The position numbers and the translations under genes were made by a program. 64,000 nt of DNA from Streptomyces sp. CB00316 (GTDB lineage Bacteria > Actinomycetota > Actinomycetes > Streptomycetales > Streptomycetaceae). The stretch is taken from assembly GCF_001905595.1 (NCBI RefSeq), contig NZ_LIXI01000002.1:496001-560000 (forward strand), in the 5' to 3' direction. This document shows, one piece after another, positions 1-7,884 of the stretch (within the stretch, counting starts at the first letter, position 1; the number at the start of each line of letters is the position of its first letter). Under the pieces are notes generated by a model. That model had not been told where the DNA came from, ran no database searches, and was given only the letters and a program-made list of their open reading frames with translations.

Positions 1-471
1 GGCACCCCGGCACCGGACTTCACGCTCCCGGGCGGTGTCCTGTCCGTGCCCGGGGACACCTTCGAGCGCGGCGACTACGCACTCTCCGCCGCCCGCGGTC
101 GGGCCCTGGTGCTGGCCTTCTACCCCGGGGACAACACCAGCGTCTGCACGAAGCAGCTCTGCTCGTACTCCTCGGGCATGGAGACCTTCGAGGGGCTCGA
201 CGCGGAGGTCTGGGGAATCAGTCCACAGGGTGTGGACAGCCACGAGTCGTTCGCCCGCGCCTACGGGCTCCGCATGCCGCTGCTGGCGGACGAGGGCCGG
301 GAGATCGCCAAGGCCTACGGGGTCGCCGCCCCGGGTATCGGCGTACGGCGGGCGGTCTTCCTCATCGGTCCGGACGGCGTCCTGCGCTGGAAGCACGTCG
401 CGTTGCTGGGCGCCACCTTCCAGTCACTTTCCACCCTTGCCGATCAGTTGTCCGGCATCAAAACCGCGTAA
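1..471 (+). CDS. Peroxiredoxin, Bcp/PrxQ type (5' end outside window)
   Basis: The reading frame is open from base 1, so the start codon lies upstream; 156 residues are visible. The fragment begins TPAPDFTLPGG, typical of the AhpC/TSA thioredoxin fold. The motif FYPGDNTSVCTKQLC carries the presumed peroxidatic Cys (visible residue 49) and a second Cys five residues later (54), the spacing used by Bcp/PrxQ atypical 2-Cys enzymes. These reduce H2O2 and organic peroxides in the cytoplasm with thioredoxin. It ends in KTA-stop, and a conserved 40-bp element (451-490) overlaps its last codons and may belong to the next operon. The family is clear; the exact subclass is inferred from Cys spacing. 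Confidence 0.9.
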   Translation, partial: GTPAPDFTLPGGVLSVPGDTFERGDYALSAARGRALVLAFYPGDNTSVCTKQLCSYSSGMETFEGLDAEVWGISPQGVDSHESFARAYGLRMPLLADEGREIAKAYGVAAPGIGVRRAVFLIGPDGVLRWKHVALLGATFQSLSTLADQLSGIKTA

Positions 472-490
472 AGATTGCCGGGATCCGGCA
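451..490 (+). promoter_or_regulatory. Shared upstream element, copy A (before NfeD-flotillin operon)
   Basis: This 40-bp stretch matches 9021-9060 at about 35 of 40 positions by eye, including the identical core GCGTAAAGATTGCCGG. The core contains an imperfect palindrome, TGCCGG-GAT-CCGGCA. Copy A lies 86 bp before the NfeD-like start and overlaps the peroxiredoxin stop; copy B lies upstream of the YqiJ-like gene of the second flotillin operon. A shared promoter or operator is the simplest reading, but no known sigma or regulator consensus was recognised. Confidence 0.6.
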
Positions 491-575
491 GTGCCCCGAA
501 CCGCCCACCTATGGGATCATCCAGCCAGTTCGACGGAAATATCTCGGGGGATGTCGAAAACAGGGGAGTGATCAC

Positions 576-1085
576 GTGACCTTCTTTCTCGGTCTCGGCA
601 TTGCGGGGATCGTCCTGCTGGCCCTTTCCCTCATCTTCGGCGGCGTCCTCGAAGGGATGCTCGACGGCGTACTCGACGGGCTCTTCGACGGGCTGCTCTC
701 GCTCCCGGTGATCGCCGGCTTCGTCTCGATGCTCGGTTTCGGCGGGGCGATCGTGCTCGGCACCACGGGTGCCGGGCCGTTCGTGGCCACCGTCGTCGGC
801 GTCGCGGCCGGTGTGGTCGCGGGCTGGCTGACCTGGAAGTTCAGCAAGGCCCTGATGCGCGACCAGACCTCCTCCACGCCGCGCGGCGGCGACCTCGTCG
901 GCACGTCCGGGACGGTCGTGACGGCCATCCCGGCCGACGGCTACGGCGAGGTGATGCTGCGACTGGCGGGCCAGCCCGTCAAGTACGCGGCCAAGTCCCC
1001 GACGCCGGTCGTCCGGGGCACGGAGATCTGGGTGGAGGCGGAGCTGTCGACGACGTCGGTCGCCGTCCGCCCGGTGGAGCGCTGA
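576..1085 (+). CDS. NfeD-like membrane protein with C-terminal OB fold
   Basis: This 169-aa protein starts at GTG 576 with a GGGGAG ribosome site 7 nt upstream. The first ~30 residues form a transmembrane helix, followed by a Leu/Asp/Gly-rich stretch and two more helices (about 40-62 and 65-88). The last ~70 residues (GDLVGTSGTVVTAIPADGYGEV onward) form a short beta-rich domain of the NfeD OB-fold type. NfeD proteins are encoded next to SPFH/flotillin genes and are thought to work with them at the membrane. The next gene on the same strand is a flotillin, as expected. The 157-bp gap between them could hold a second promoter. Confidence 0.8.
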   Translation: MTFFLGLGIAGIVLLALSLIFGGVLEGMLDGVLDGLFDGLLSLPVIAGFVSMLGFGGAIVLGTTGAGPFVATVVGVAAGVVAGWLTWKFSKALMRDQTSSTPRGGDLVGTSGTVVTAIPADGYGEVMLRLAGQPVKYAAKSPTPVVRGTEIWVEAELSTTSVAVRPVER

Positions 1086-1137
1086 CCACGCGAACCGGCG
1101 CCGCTCTCCCCACCACCGTGCCCTGAGCCCAACACCA

Positions 1138-1185
1138 CCTCACCACTCACTCACCCACCCACCCACCCACCAACACCCCACCAGC
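1138..1185. repeat. C-rich low-complexity tract (CCCA repeats)
   Basis: The gap between the NfeD-like and flotillin genes carries a run of CCAC/CCCA units (core about 1150-1172). It is low-complexity DNA. No hairpin was recognised; the G-rich complement could adopt unusual structure. Confidence 0.6.
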
Positions 1186-1242
1186 ACCTGGCACCACAAC
1201 AATCTGCCGTCCCCCACCCGGGAGGCAGGGGGGACACCTTTC

Positions 1243-2709
1243 ATGAGTCCAGTAGCTCTCGCCGTCATCGGCATCGTCGTACTTCTCGTCCTGCTCGGCC
1301 TGGTCGTCATCACGCGGTACAAGGTCGCCGGGCCCAGCGAGGCCTTCATCATCACCGGCCGCCGCGGCAAGAAGTCGACCGATCCGGTCACCGGCCTCGT
1401 CAGCGTCGACAACAGTGGTCAGAAGGTCGTCGTCGGTGGCGGCGTCTTCGTCGTGCCGTTCGTCCAGCAGAAGTTCACGCTGGACCTCTCCAGCCGCCAC
1501 ATCCCGATCGCCGTCCGGGGTGCGGTCACCCTGCGCGGCGTGAAGTCGAACCTCGAAGGTGTCGCGATCGTCAAGGTCGGGGGTGGCGAAGACGCGATCC
1601 GCGCCGCCGCCCAGCGCTTCCTCCAGCAGCAGGACGGCATCGTCGGCTTCACCCAGGAAGTGCTCTCCGGAGCGCTCCGCGCGATCGTCGGCCGCATGTC
1701 GGTCGAGGACATCATCCGCGACCGGGCCGCGTTCGCCGGGCAGGTCGCGGAGGAGGCGGAGACCAGTCTCTCGGGCCAGGGCCTGATCCTGGACGCCTTC
1801 CAGATCCAGGACATCACCACCGAGGGCTCCTACCTGGAGGACCTCGGCCGTCCGGAGGCCGCCCGCGCCAAGCAGGAGGCGGACATCGCCGAGGCGATCG
1901 CCAAGCGCGCCTCGGAGCAGGCCCGGCTGAAGGCGGCCGAGGAGATCGCCATCGCGGAGCGGACGTACTACCTGAAGCAGGCCGAGATCAAGGCCGAGAC
2001 CGAGGCGGCGGCCGCCAAGGCCAACGCCGCCGGTCCGCTCGCCGAGGCCGCCCGCCAGCAGGAAGTGCTCCAGGAGCAGGAGAAGGTCGCCGAGCGCCAG
2101 GCCGCGCTGACCGACCGCGAGCTGGACACCAAGGTCCGTAAGCCCGCCGACGCCGCCCGCTACCAGGCCGAGCAGGAGGCGGAGGCCCGCCGCATCGCCC
2201 AGGTCAAGGAGGCCGAGGCGGACGCGGAGCGCTCGCGCCTGACCGGTCAGGGTGAGAAGCTCCACCGTTCGGCGCTGGCCGACGCGGTGCGCATCGAGGG
2301 TGAGGCCGAGGCCGCGTCGATCGCCGCCAAGGGTGCGGCGGAGGCGGAGGCCATGCAGAAGAAGGCCGACGCGTTCGCGCAGTACGGTGACGCGGCCGTC
2401 CTCCAGATGCTGGTCGAGGTCCTCCCGGACGTGGTCGCGAAGGCCTCCGAGCCGCTGAGCGCCATCGACAAGCTGACGGTCATCTCGACGGACGGCGCCA
2501 GCCAGCTGGCCCGTACGGTCACCGACAACGTCGCCCAAGGCGTGGAGCTGCTCAGCTCCACGACGGGCGTGGACGTGGCCCAGCTGCTCCAGAACCTCAA
2601 GAACCGCACGGGCAACCCGACCGGGCGGTCCGACACGTCGTCCTCCGCACAGCAGAAGGACGACAAGGACAAGACCAACAGCAAGGACCAGATCGAGATC
2701 ACGGACTGA
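1243..2709 (+). CDS. Flotillin-like SPFH protein
   Basis: This 488-aa protein has one N-terminal membrane helix (residues 2-22, LAVIGIVVLLVLLGLVVI), an SPFH/band-7 domain (about 28-190), then a long Ala/Glu/Lys-rich coiled coil (about 190-390) with flotillin-type repeats such as AEAEAASIAAKGAAEAEA. The C-terminal tail is polar (SSSAQQKDDKDK). The start is ATG 1243 after AGGCAGGGGGG. Flotillins form oligomeric scaffolds of functional membrane microdomains. With the preceding NfeD-like gene it makes the classical NfeD-flotillin pair. It is distinct from the longer YqiK-like flotillin at 10265, so the window has two flotillin types about 8 kb apart. Confidence 0.92.
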   Translation: MSPVALAVIGIVVLLVLLGLVVITRYKVAGPSEAFIITGRRGKKSTDPVTGLVSVDNSGQKVVVGGGVFVVPFVQQKFTLDLSSRHIPIAVRGAVTLRGVKSNLEGVAIVKVGGGEDAIRAAAQRFLQQQDGIVGFTQEVLSGALRAIVGRMSVEDIIRDRAAFAGQVAEEAETSLSGQGLILDAFQIQDITTEGSYLEDLGRPEAARAKQEADIAEAIAKRASEQARLKAAEEIAIAERTYYLKQAEIKAETEAAAAKANAAGPLAEAARQQEVLQEQEKVAERQAALTDRELDTKVRKPADAARYQAEQEAEARRIAQVKEAEADAERSRLTGQGEKLHRSALADAVRIEGEAEAASIAAKGAAEAEAMQKKADAFAQYGDAAVLQMLVEVLPDVVAKASEPLSAIDKLTVISTDGASQLARTVTDNVAQGVELLSSTTGVDVAQLLQNLKNRTGNPTGRSDTSSSAQQKDDKDKTNSKDQIEITD

Positions 2710-2736
2710 CGCTCTCCCGTATCAGCTCCGCCACCT

Positions 2737-2773
2737 GTGCCCGGCGACGTAGATCCGTCACGTCGCCGGGCAC
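2737..2773. terminator. Bidirectional hairpin terminator
   Basis: A perfect 14-bp inverted repeat (2737-2750 with 2760-2773, GTGCCCGGCGACGT arm) with a 9-nt loop sits between the convergent flotillin and DNA-binding genes. There is no U-tract, as is usual for Streptomyces terminators. Confidence 0.75.
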
Positions 2774-2830
2774 GGGCGCGTCCGCCCTGTCGCCCCCCGA
2801 GACGGAAATCGGCCAAGTGCGCGCAGGCCC

Positions 2831-3904
2831 CTACTGCTGGGCGACGCCCCCGGCCGCGGCGGCAGCGGCGAGCCGTGACCGCCACCCGTCCGGATCCCGC
2901 CCGGCCTCCACGGCCTTCGCGGCGTCCTCAGCGAGATCGATCCCCAGATCGGCGGCCCGGCGCTCGGCCCACCGCGCCCAGGCAGCGGCCTGCTGGCACT
3001 CGGGACACACGGTTTGGCCGTCCATGGCCCGGAAGACATGCTCGTTCCCGGGCCCCTCACACGTGACGAGAGGCGGAACGTGCGGAGGAACGGCAGGCGC
3101 GTCATGCGACGTCGCCTCCTCGACCGCCTCGACCGTCTCCCGGGCCGGAGCCCGCTGCTCACTCACCGGCGCCTCAGGCATCTTCATCTCCAGCCGATGC
3201 CGCAGGAACCCCACAGCGGACCGTACCCCCTTCGCCGGCAACCCACTGCTCAGCACCCGCCGAAGCTCCCCACCGGAAACCCCCCGCCGCAACCACTCAA
3301 CGGCCAGCCCAACAAGCTCACGAGCCTCACGAACCCCAAGACGCAACTGCCGATCGGAGTGCCGAAGAGACAACAACACCCGCTCAGCCTCGACTTCCTG
3401 AGGCGACAGCTCCACCAACCCCACTGCCACGGCTTCGCGCGGGGGTTCGGTGGGTGGGCGGGATGAGTTCTTCCCCGGTTCTTCGTCTACCGGTAGTTGG
3501 CCACCGACCATCCGGGCCCCCGGATCACCGACGGTCGGAAACTGCACACTCGGAGACGCCTCGGCGCAGGCGGCGGCCTCCCGCCACACGGCAAGAGCAT
3601 CGTCATCGCTCAACGGAACGTTGGCGAACAGCTGAAGGGTGGTCCACAGCCCCCGCGCCCCGGAAACCCGCCGCTCATGAACGAACCCGTTCACGACCAA
3701 CTGCTCCTTGGCCCGCTGAAAGGCCCGCCCCTTGATCCCCAGCTTCCGCCCATGCTCGGACAACGCCAGATGAGTCTGGTCATCGGGCAACCCCTGCACG
3801 TACAACAGCAGGATCTTCGCGTCACTGCACAGACGCGGATGACGCACGACATCGTGCGAGGCCTTCGTGTAGCGCCGAACCGGCGCGATAGCATGCCAAA
3901 GCAT
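2831..3904 (-). CDS. Predicted winged-helix DNA-binding protein with C-terminal Cys cluster
   Basis: The product is 357 aa with start ATG 3904, chosen because AGAAGG lies about 9 nt upstream; the frame is open further. Residues ~1-95 (LWHAIAPVRRYTKASHDVV, KILLLYVQGLPDDQ, KLGIKGRAFQRAKEQLVVNGFVHERR) resemble the winged helix of replication-initiator-like or HTH proteins common in Streptomyces. A proline-rich linker follows, then a helical middle (about 165-230). Near the C terminus TCEGPGNEHVF and VCPECQ could bind zinc. It is divergent from a pentapeptide-repeat gene. Function is unknown; a plasmid- or phage-derived DNA-binding role is plausible but not shown. Confidence 0.6.
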   Translation of the reverse strand: MLWHAIAPVRRYTKASHDVVRHPRLCSDAKILLLYVQGLPDDQTHLALSEHGRKLGIKGRAFQRAKEQLVVNGFVHERRVSGARGLWTTLQLFANVPLSDDDALAVWREAAACAEASPSVQFPTVGDPGARMVGGQLPVDEEPGKNSSRPPTEPPREAVAVGLVELSPQEVEAERVLLSLRHSDRQLRLGVREARELVGLAVEWLRRGVSGGELRRVLSSGLPAKGVRSAVGFLRHRLEMKMPEAPVSEQRAPARETVEAVEEATSHDAPAVPPHVPPLVTCEGPGNEHVFRAMDGQTVCPECQQAAAWARWAERRAADLGIDLAEDAAKAVEAGRDPDGWRSRLAAAAAAGGVAQQ

Positions 3905-4184
3905 CCCGGTGGACCTTCTGCTTCCACTAGTTGGGTGAAGGCCCTCGGATCGGTGCTGTAACACCACCGGGGGCCGCCCCATGCGCAGGCGAAGCGCACA
4001 CACAGAGCGTGATGACACGATCACCGTACAGCAGACAAGGGCGCGTTGGCGCCCAAACCAACGCGAGACGGCCTCAAGTCCCCCTACAGGGGGACGTGAT
4101 CACCCCACACACAACTGCCTGTTGAACGGTCAAATTGACGAAATCTCGACGCCGCCCCCCACCCCGGCTGAGACGCTGGCCTCC

Positions 4185-4619
4185 ATGACCACGCCACTGA
4201 CCGCGCGCCAGCGCCTCTCCGAGCTCCACCGCTACGCGGCCGTAAGCGGCGAGGACTTCACCCACCAGAACCTGGCGTCGACCCACACGAACCAACTACG
4301 CTTCGCACGCTGCTCGTTCGCAGGCGCGGACCTGCGTCACGCGACGCTTGAGGGCTGTTGGTTCAAGTTCTGCGACTTCACCGGCGCCGACCTACGCGGA
4401 GCCTCCCTACGCGGCGCGGTCCTGGCCGGCTGCAACCTCCGGGACGCCGACCTCCGCGACACCGACCTGACGGGCGCCAGACTCAGCAGCGTCAACACGG
4501 GCATCCCCCGCCTGGGCCCCACGGACATCACGGGCGCCCGCTTCGAGGGAACGTCACTGCGCAACGTCCAGGCAGACGCGGTGGTCGGCTGGCCACCGGG
4601 GCCGGTGCGGAGCGAATAG
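4185..4619 (+). CDS. Pentapeptide-repeat protein
   Basis: The product is about 144 aa from ATG 4185. After a helical start (MTTPLTARQRLSELHRYA) it has consecutive A(D/N)LXX repeats: CSFAGADLRHATLEGCWF, CDFTGADLRGASLRGAVL, CNLRDADLRDTDLTGARL, DITGARFEGTSL. Such repeats fold as a right-handed quadrilateral beta-helix; some members mimic DNA and protect gyrase, most have no known role. The ribosome site is weak and the frame is open upstream to 3981, so the start is uncertain. It is transcribed away from the DNA-binding gene ending upstream at 3904. Confidence 0.75.
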   Translation: MTTPLTARQRLSELHRYAAVSGEDFTHQNLASTHTNQLRFARCSFAGADLRHATLEGCWFKFCDFTGADLRGASLRGAVLAGCNLRDADLRDTDLTGARLSSVNTGIPRLGPTDITGARFEGTSLRNVQADAVVGWPPGPVRSE

Positions 4620-4926
4620 GGCCTGCCGCGCGGCCTTTGTTGACATGCCGCCCCCGATGTTGATATGCCGCCCCCGAAGTTTCACCGACCTCTGGGAGGC
4701 ATTCGCGCGGGGGACGGGTCTTCGGTGGGGATTCGCGGTCGCGTCAGAATGCGGAGTCGTAGGCCCTTTTGCTCCACCGGCCGCCGCCACTGCGTGAGTC
4801 GGCCTGTTCGGCAGGCGCGCACAAGCTCCGCTTCTTCATGGTTCCCGCGCCTTCCCTGCCGCGTGCTGTGGCAGCGTAGGTCAACTGACCATTCGGACGT
4901 CCGAGCGTCCGCGTAGGGGGATCTTC
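4620..4926. other. Intergenic region with a tandem 20-bp repeat
   Basis: No gene is supported here. The notable element is two adjacent copies of a 20-bp unit (4639-4658 and 4659-4678), GTTGAYATGCCGCCCCCGAW. The remainder is leader of the decayed gene at 4927, which keeps a good AGGGGGA ribosome site. Confidence 0.5.
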
Positions 4927-5204
4927 ATGCGCTTTCGTAGGGTCGCGGCCTCTGGCCTCCTCGTCCGGGCGGGCGACACACAGAAGGACGGCATGTCCGC
5001 GGCCGTCGGGGTCTACACCGACTACGGGCGCGCCGCCGAGGTCTGCATCAACAAGCTCGGCGAGAACACCTGGGCGACCTGCGACAAGGACTACCGCGAG
5101 ACCGGCAACGTACGCCTGCGGGTCCTACGCTACGACGGCGACACCGGGAGTTCTACCAGCCCGAGTCCTGGTCCGGCTGGATTCCGGTCGACGGGAAGCA
5201 CTGA
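4927..5204 (+). pseudogene. Small secreted-type protein, frameshifted
   Basis: From ATG 4927 (AGGGGGA just upstream) the frame reads MRFRRVAASGLLV, then a mature-looking part with VYTDYGRAAEVCINKLG and a second Cys (TWATCDKDY). After LRYDGDTG at about 5148 this frame becomes low-quality Ser/Pro sequence. One frame over, from 5151, it reads FYQPESWSGWIPVDGKH and stops at 5204, a sensible ending. Loss of one G from the run at 5146-5148 explains the shift (GGG-GAG-TTC would give GEF). The signal peptide also looks too short. It was probably an exported two-Cys protein; a sequencing error in the G run cannot be excluded. Confidence 0.6.
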
Positions 5205-5407
5205 CCCGCCCTGCTCCTTCCCTGGCCGGAATCGCTGCCTCCGTACGTAACGCTCGGCCATGAGGGAGGCCGGGTCGCGGGGTGTGACGAGGCGGGCTTC
5301 CAGGACACCGAGACCGTGGATCAGTTCAGGCCGACCGATAAGGTAATGGCCGGATAAATAGATCACCTCGTGCGCCGAGACACCGACGCACGTCTCGGGA
5401 GGAAGTC

Positions 5408-5878
5408 ATGGGAACCCGTCGCACGTCCTTGCCCGGAGTGGGTGCCCAGTACGACTTCACCACCGAGACGGGGCAGCACATCTCCGTCGTGGTCCACAAC
5501 GACGGACGGCGGTTCATCGGGTTCTACGAACAGGACGACCCCGATTCGTGTCGGTTGTCCGTGCCTCTGTCGACGGCCGAGGCCACCGCGCTGGCTCACC
5601 TCATCGACCCCGCGCCCATCGACGCCGTACGGACCCAGGGCATCGACCTGGTCACCGAGCACATCCCGCTCGGGACCCGTTCCCCATACGGCGGGCGGCT
5701 GCTGGGAGAGACGCGGGCGCGTACACGGACCGGGGCGTCCATCGTGGCCGTGCTGCGTACGCACAGCGCGCACCCGTCGCCGGAGCCGGACTTCCGGCTC
5801 GCCATCGGGGACACGCTCGTCGCCGTGGGTACGCGTGAGGGCGTCGACGCGCTCTCCGAGATCATTGCGGAGGGCTGA
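5408..5878 (+). CDS. KhtT-like regulatory subunit of cation/proton antiporter
   Basis: This 156-aa soluble protein starts at ATG 5408 after GGGAGG. The N-terminal half (VGAQYDFTTETGQHISVVVHNDG, IGFYEQDDPDSCRLSVPLS) matches KhtT-type regulators; the C-terminal half (about 78-156, SIVAVLRT, DFRLAIGDTLVAVGTREGVDAL) is a TrkA-C/RCK-C ligand-binding domain. In Bacillus KhtT gates the KhtU K+/H+ antiporter in response to nucleotide and pH. The antiporter gene begins 2 nt after this stop, so the two are translationally coupled. Confidence 0.88.
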   Translation: MGTRRTSLPGVGAQYDFTTETGQHISVVVHNDGRRFIGFYEQDDPDSCRLSVPLSTAEATALAHLIDPAPIDAVRTQGIDLVTEHIPLGTRSPYGGRLLGETRARTRTGASIVAVLRTHSAHPSPEPDFRLAIGDTLVAVGTREGVDALSEIIAEG

Positions 5879-5880
5879 CC

Positions 5881-7158
5881 GTGCATGACACGACTGCATT
5901 GCTGGTGGAACTGGGCGCCGTCATCCTCGGGCTCGGGCTCATCGGGCGGGCCGCCGGGCGGATAGGGCTCTCGCCGATTCCCCTGTATCTGCTCGCGGGG
6001 CTCGCTTTCGGCCACGGAGGACTCATCCCGCTCAAGGCCAGCGAAGAGTTCACCATGGTCGGCGCCGAGATCGGCGTGATCCTGCTTCTCCTGCTGCTGG
6101 GGCTTGAGTACAGCGCCTCAGAGCTGGTGACCAGCCTCAAGACGCAGTACCCGTCCGGGGCCGTCGACTTCGTACTCAACGCGACGCCCGGTGCCGTCGC
6201 CGCGCTGATCCTCGGCTGGGGACCTGTCGGTGCCGTCGCGCTCGCCGGAATCACCTGGATCTCGTCGTCCGGCGTGATCGCGAAGGTGATGACCGACCTC
6301 GGGCGGCTCGGCAACCGCGAAACCCCGGTCATCCTCGGCGTCCTCGTCATGGAGGACCTGGCGATGGCGGTCTACCTGCCGCTGCTCACCGCCATGCTCG
6401 CCGGTGTCAGCCTGGCGGGCGGCAGCCTCGCGCTGCTCATCGCGCTCGGCACCGTCGGCTTCGTGCTGTACCTGGCGCTGCGCCACGGACGCCTCATCAG
6501 CCGCGCCGTCTCCTCCGACAACCCGGAGATGCTGCTCCTGGTCGTCCTCGGCCTCACCGTGCTCGTCGCCGGTGTCGCCCAGCAGCTCCAGGTGTCCGCG
6601 GCCGTCGGCGCGTTCCTCGTCGGCATCGCCCTCTCCGGTGAGGTCGCCGAGGGGGCCCGCAAGCTCCTCACACCGCTGCGCGACCTGTTCGCCGCCGTGT
6701 TCTTCGTCTTCTTCGGGCTCTCCACCAACCCGGCCGACATCCCGCCGGTGCTGCTGCCCGCCGCCGTCCTCGCCGCCGTCACACTCCTTACCAAGATCGC
6801 CACCGGCTGGTACGCGGCCCGTCGCGCCGGCATCGGCTCGCGCGGGCGCTGGCGGGCGGGCGGCACGCTCGTGGCACGCGGTGAGTTCTCCATCGTCATC
6901 GCCGGCCTCGCCGTGGCCACCGAGCCGCGCATCGGGCCGCTGGCCACCGCCTACGTCCTGATCCTCGTCATCGTCGGCCCGCTCACCGCCCGGTGGACGC
7001 AGCCCCTCGCCGAGAAGATCCGGGCCATGCGCGACGGCGGCAAGGCGGACCAGGGCGATGCCGCGGTGCAGGAGGTCGCGAAGTCCGCTCCCGAGCGCCG
7101 GCTCGGCGACCACGACGACCTCACCCCGGAACCCGCGGGCGAGGCGCGCGGCGACTGA
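5881..7158 (+). CDS. KhtU-like CPA2 monovalent cation/H+ antiporter
   Basis: This 425-aa membrane protein starts at GTG 5881, immediately after the KhtT-like stop. It has about twelve hydrophobic segments of the Na+/H+ exchanger (CPA2) fold, including ISSSGVIAKVMTDLGRLGNRETPVILGVLVMEDLAM, whose acidic residue lies where the family binds cation, and GEFSIVIAGLA near the end. The tail after ~385 is charged and cytoplasmic. It probably exchanges K+ for H+ under control of the preceding subunit. There is no RCK-N domain in the protein itself, consistent with a two-gene KhtTU arrangement. Confidence 0.88.
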   Translation: MHDTTALLVELGAVILGLGLIGRAAGRIGLSPIPLYLLAGLAFGHGGLIPLKASEEFTMVGAEIGVILLLLLLGLEYSASELVTSLKTQYPSGAVDFVLNATPGAVAALILGWGPVGAVALAGITWISSSGVIAKVMTDLGRLGNRETPVILGVLVMEDLAMAVYLPLLTAMLAGVSLAGGSLALLIALGTVGFVLYLALRHGRLISRAVSSDNPEMLLLVVLGLTVLVAGVAQQLQVSAAVGAFLVGIALSGEVAEGARKLLTPLRDLFAAVFFVFFGLSTNPADIPPVLLPAAVLAAVTLLTKIATGWYAARRAGIGSRGRWRAGGTLVARGEFSIVIAGLAVATEPRIGPLATAYVLILVIVGPLTARWTQPLAEKIRAMRDGGKADQGDAAVQEVAKSAPERRLGDHDDLTPEPAGEARGD

Positions 7159-7380
7159 CCGACCCCCGCTCTCCTCCGGCCGGTTCGGACCGCCGTCACC
7201 ACGACTGTCCCGGGCCGGCCGTTGTGCTGTCCGCTGCGCTGTCCATGCTGTCCGAACCTGCCCCCGCGGGCTGGTCGGACCCGGTGAACCCGGGGCGGGG
7301 GGCCACCGTCCCTGCTAGTTTCTACACGTCTGTAGAGTTTTCTTTTGTTCCGGCATTGCACCGCGACGTATGGAGATGTC

Positions 7381-7836
7381 ATGGCCCTGTGGGATCGGAT
7401 CAAGGAATCCGCTTCGTCTATGCAGACGCAGCTGGAAGCGAAGAAGAACGACCTGAAGTCGGGGGCGTTCCGGGACGCGAGCATGGCCATGTGTGCCCTG
7501 GTCGCCGCGGCCGACGGCTCCATCGACGCCTCCGAGCGTCAGCGCGTCGCCGCGCTCATCGCGAGCAACGACGTCCTGAAGAACTTCCCCGCGGACGACC
7601 TGCAGCGGCGGTTCAACGACTACCTGAACAAGCTCACCGCCGACTTCGACTTCGGCAAGGTCAGCGTGCTCCAGGAGATCGCCAAGGCGAAGAAGAAGCC
7701 CGCCGAGGCGCGTGCCGTCATCCAGATCGGGATCATCATCGGCGGCGCCGACGGTGACTTCGACAAGACGGAGCAGGCCGTCGTGCGTGAGGCGTGTTTC
7801 GCCCTGGACCTGCCGCCGCACGAGTTCGACCTGTAG
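7381..7836 (+). CDS. TerB-family protein
   Basis: This 151-aa protein starts at ATG 7381 with GGAG 5 nt upstream. It has the two TerB acidic motifs, AAADGSIDASERQRV (about 39-53) and GGADGDFDKTEQAVV (about 121-135), in an all-helical fold. TerB is associated with tellurite resistance and broader membrane-stress systems and can bind metal through these acidic loops. It stands alone here rather than in a terZABCDE operon, between the antiporter pair and the PucR-type gene. Confidence 0.88.
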   Translation: MALWDRIKESASSMQTQLEAKKNDLKSGAFRDASMAMCALVAAADGSIDASERQRVAALIASNDVLKNFPADDLQRRFNDYLNKLTADFDFGKVSVLQEIAKAKKKPAEARAVIQIGIIIGGADGDFDKTEQAVVREACFALDLPPHEFDL

Positions 7837-7884
7837 TCGACCTGTAGAGGTACGCACGTACGTATCACGGGCCGGCCGGGGGCG

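Noticed and set aside
1150..1172. CCCA repeats as a possible telomere-like or mobile-element end
   Set aside because: It is simple low-complexity DNA in an operon gap, without inverted repeats or target duplication.
5130..5366. A 78-aa minus-strand ORF (MIYLSGHYLIGRPELIHGLGVLEARLVTP...)
   Set aside because: It looks partly protein-like but has mixed third-position GC, no ribosome site, and overlaps the end of the frameshifted gene. Not enough support for a gene call.
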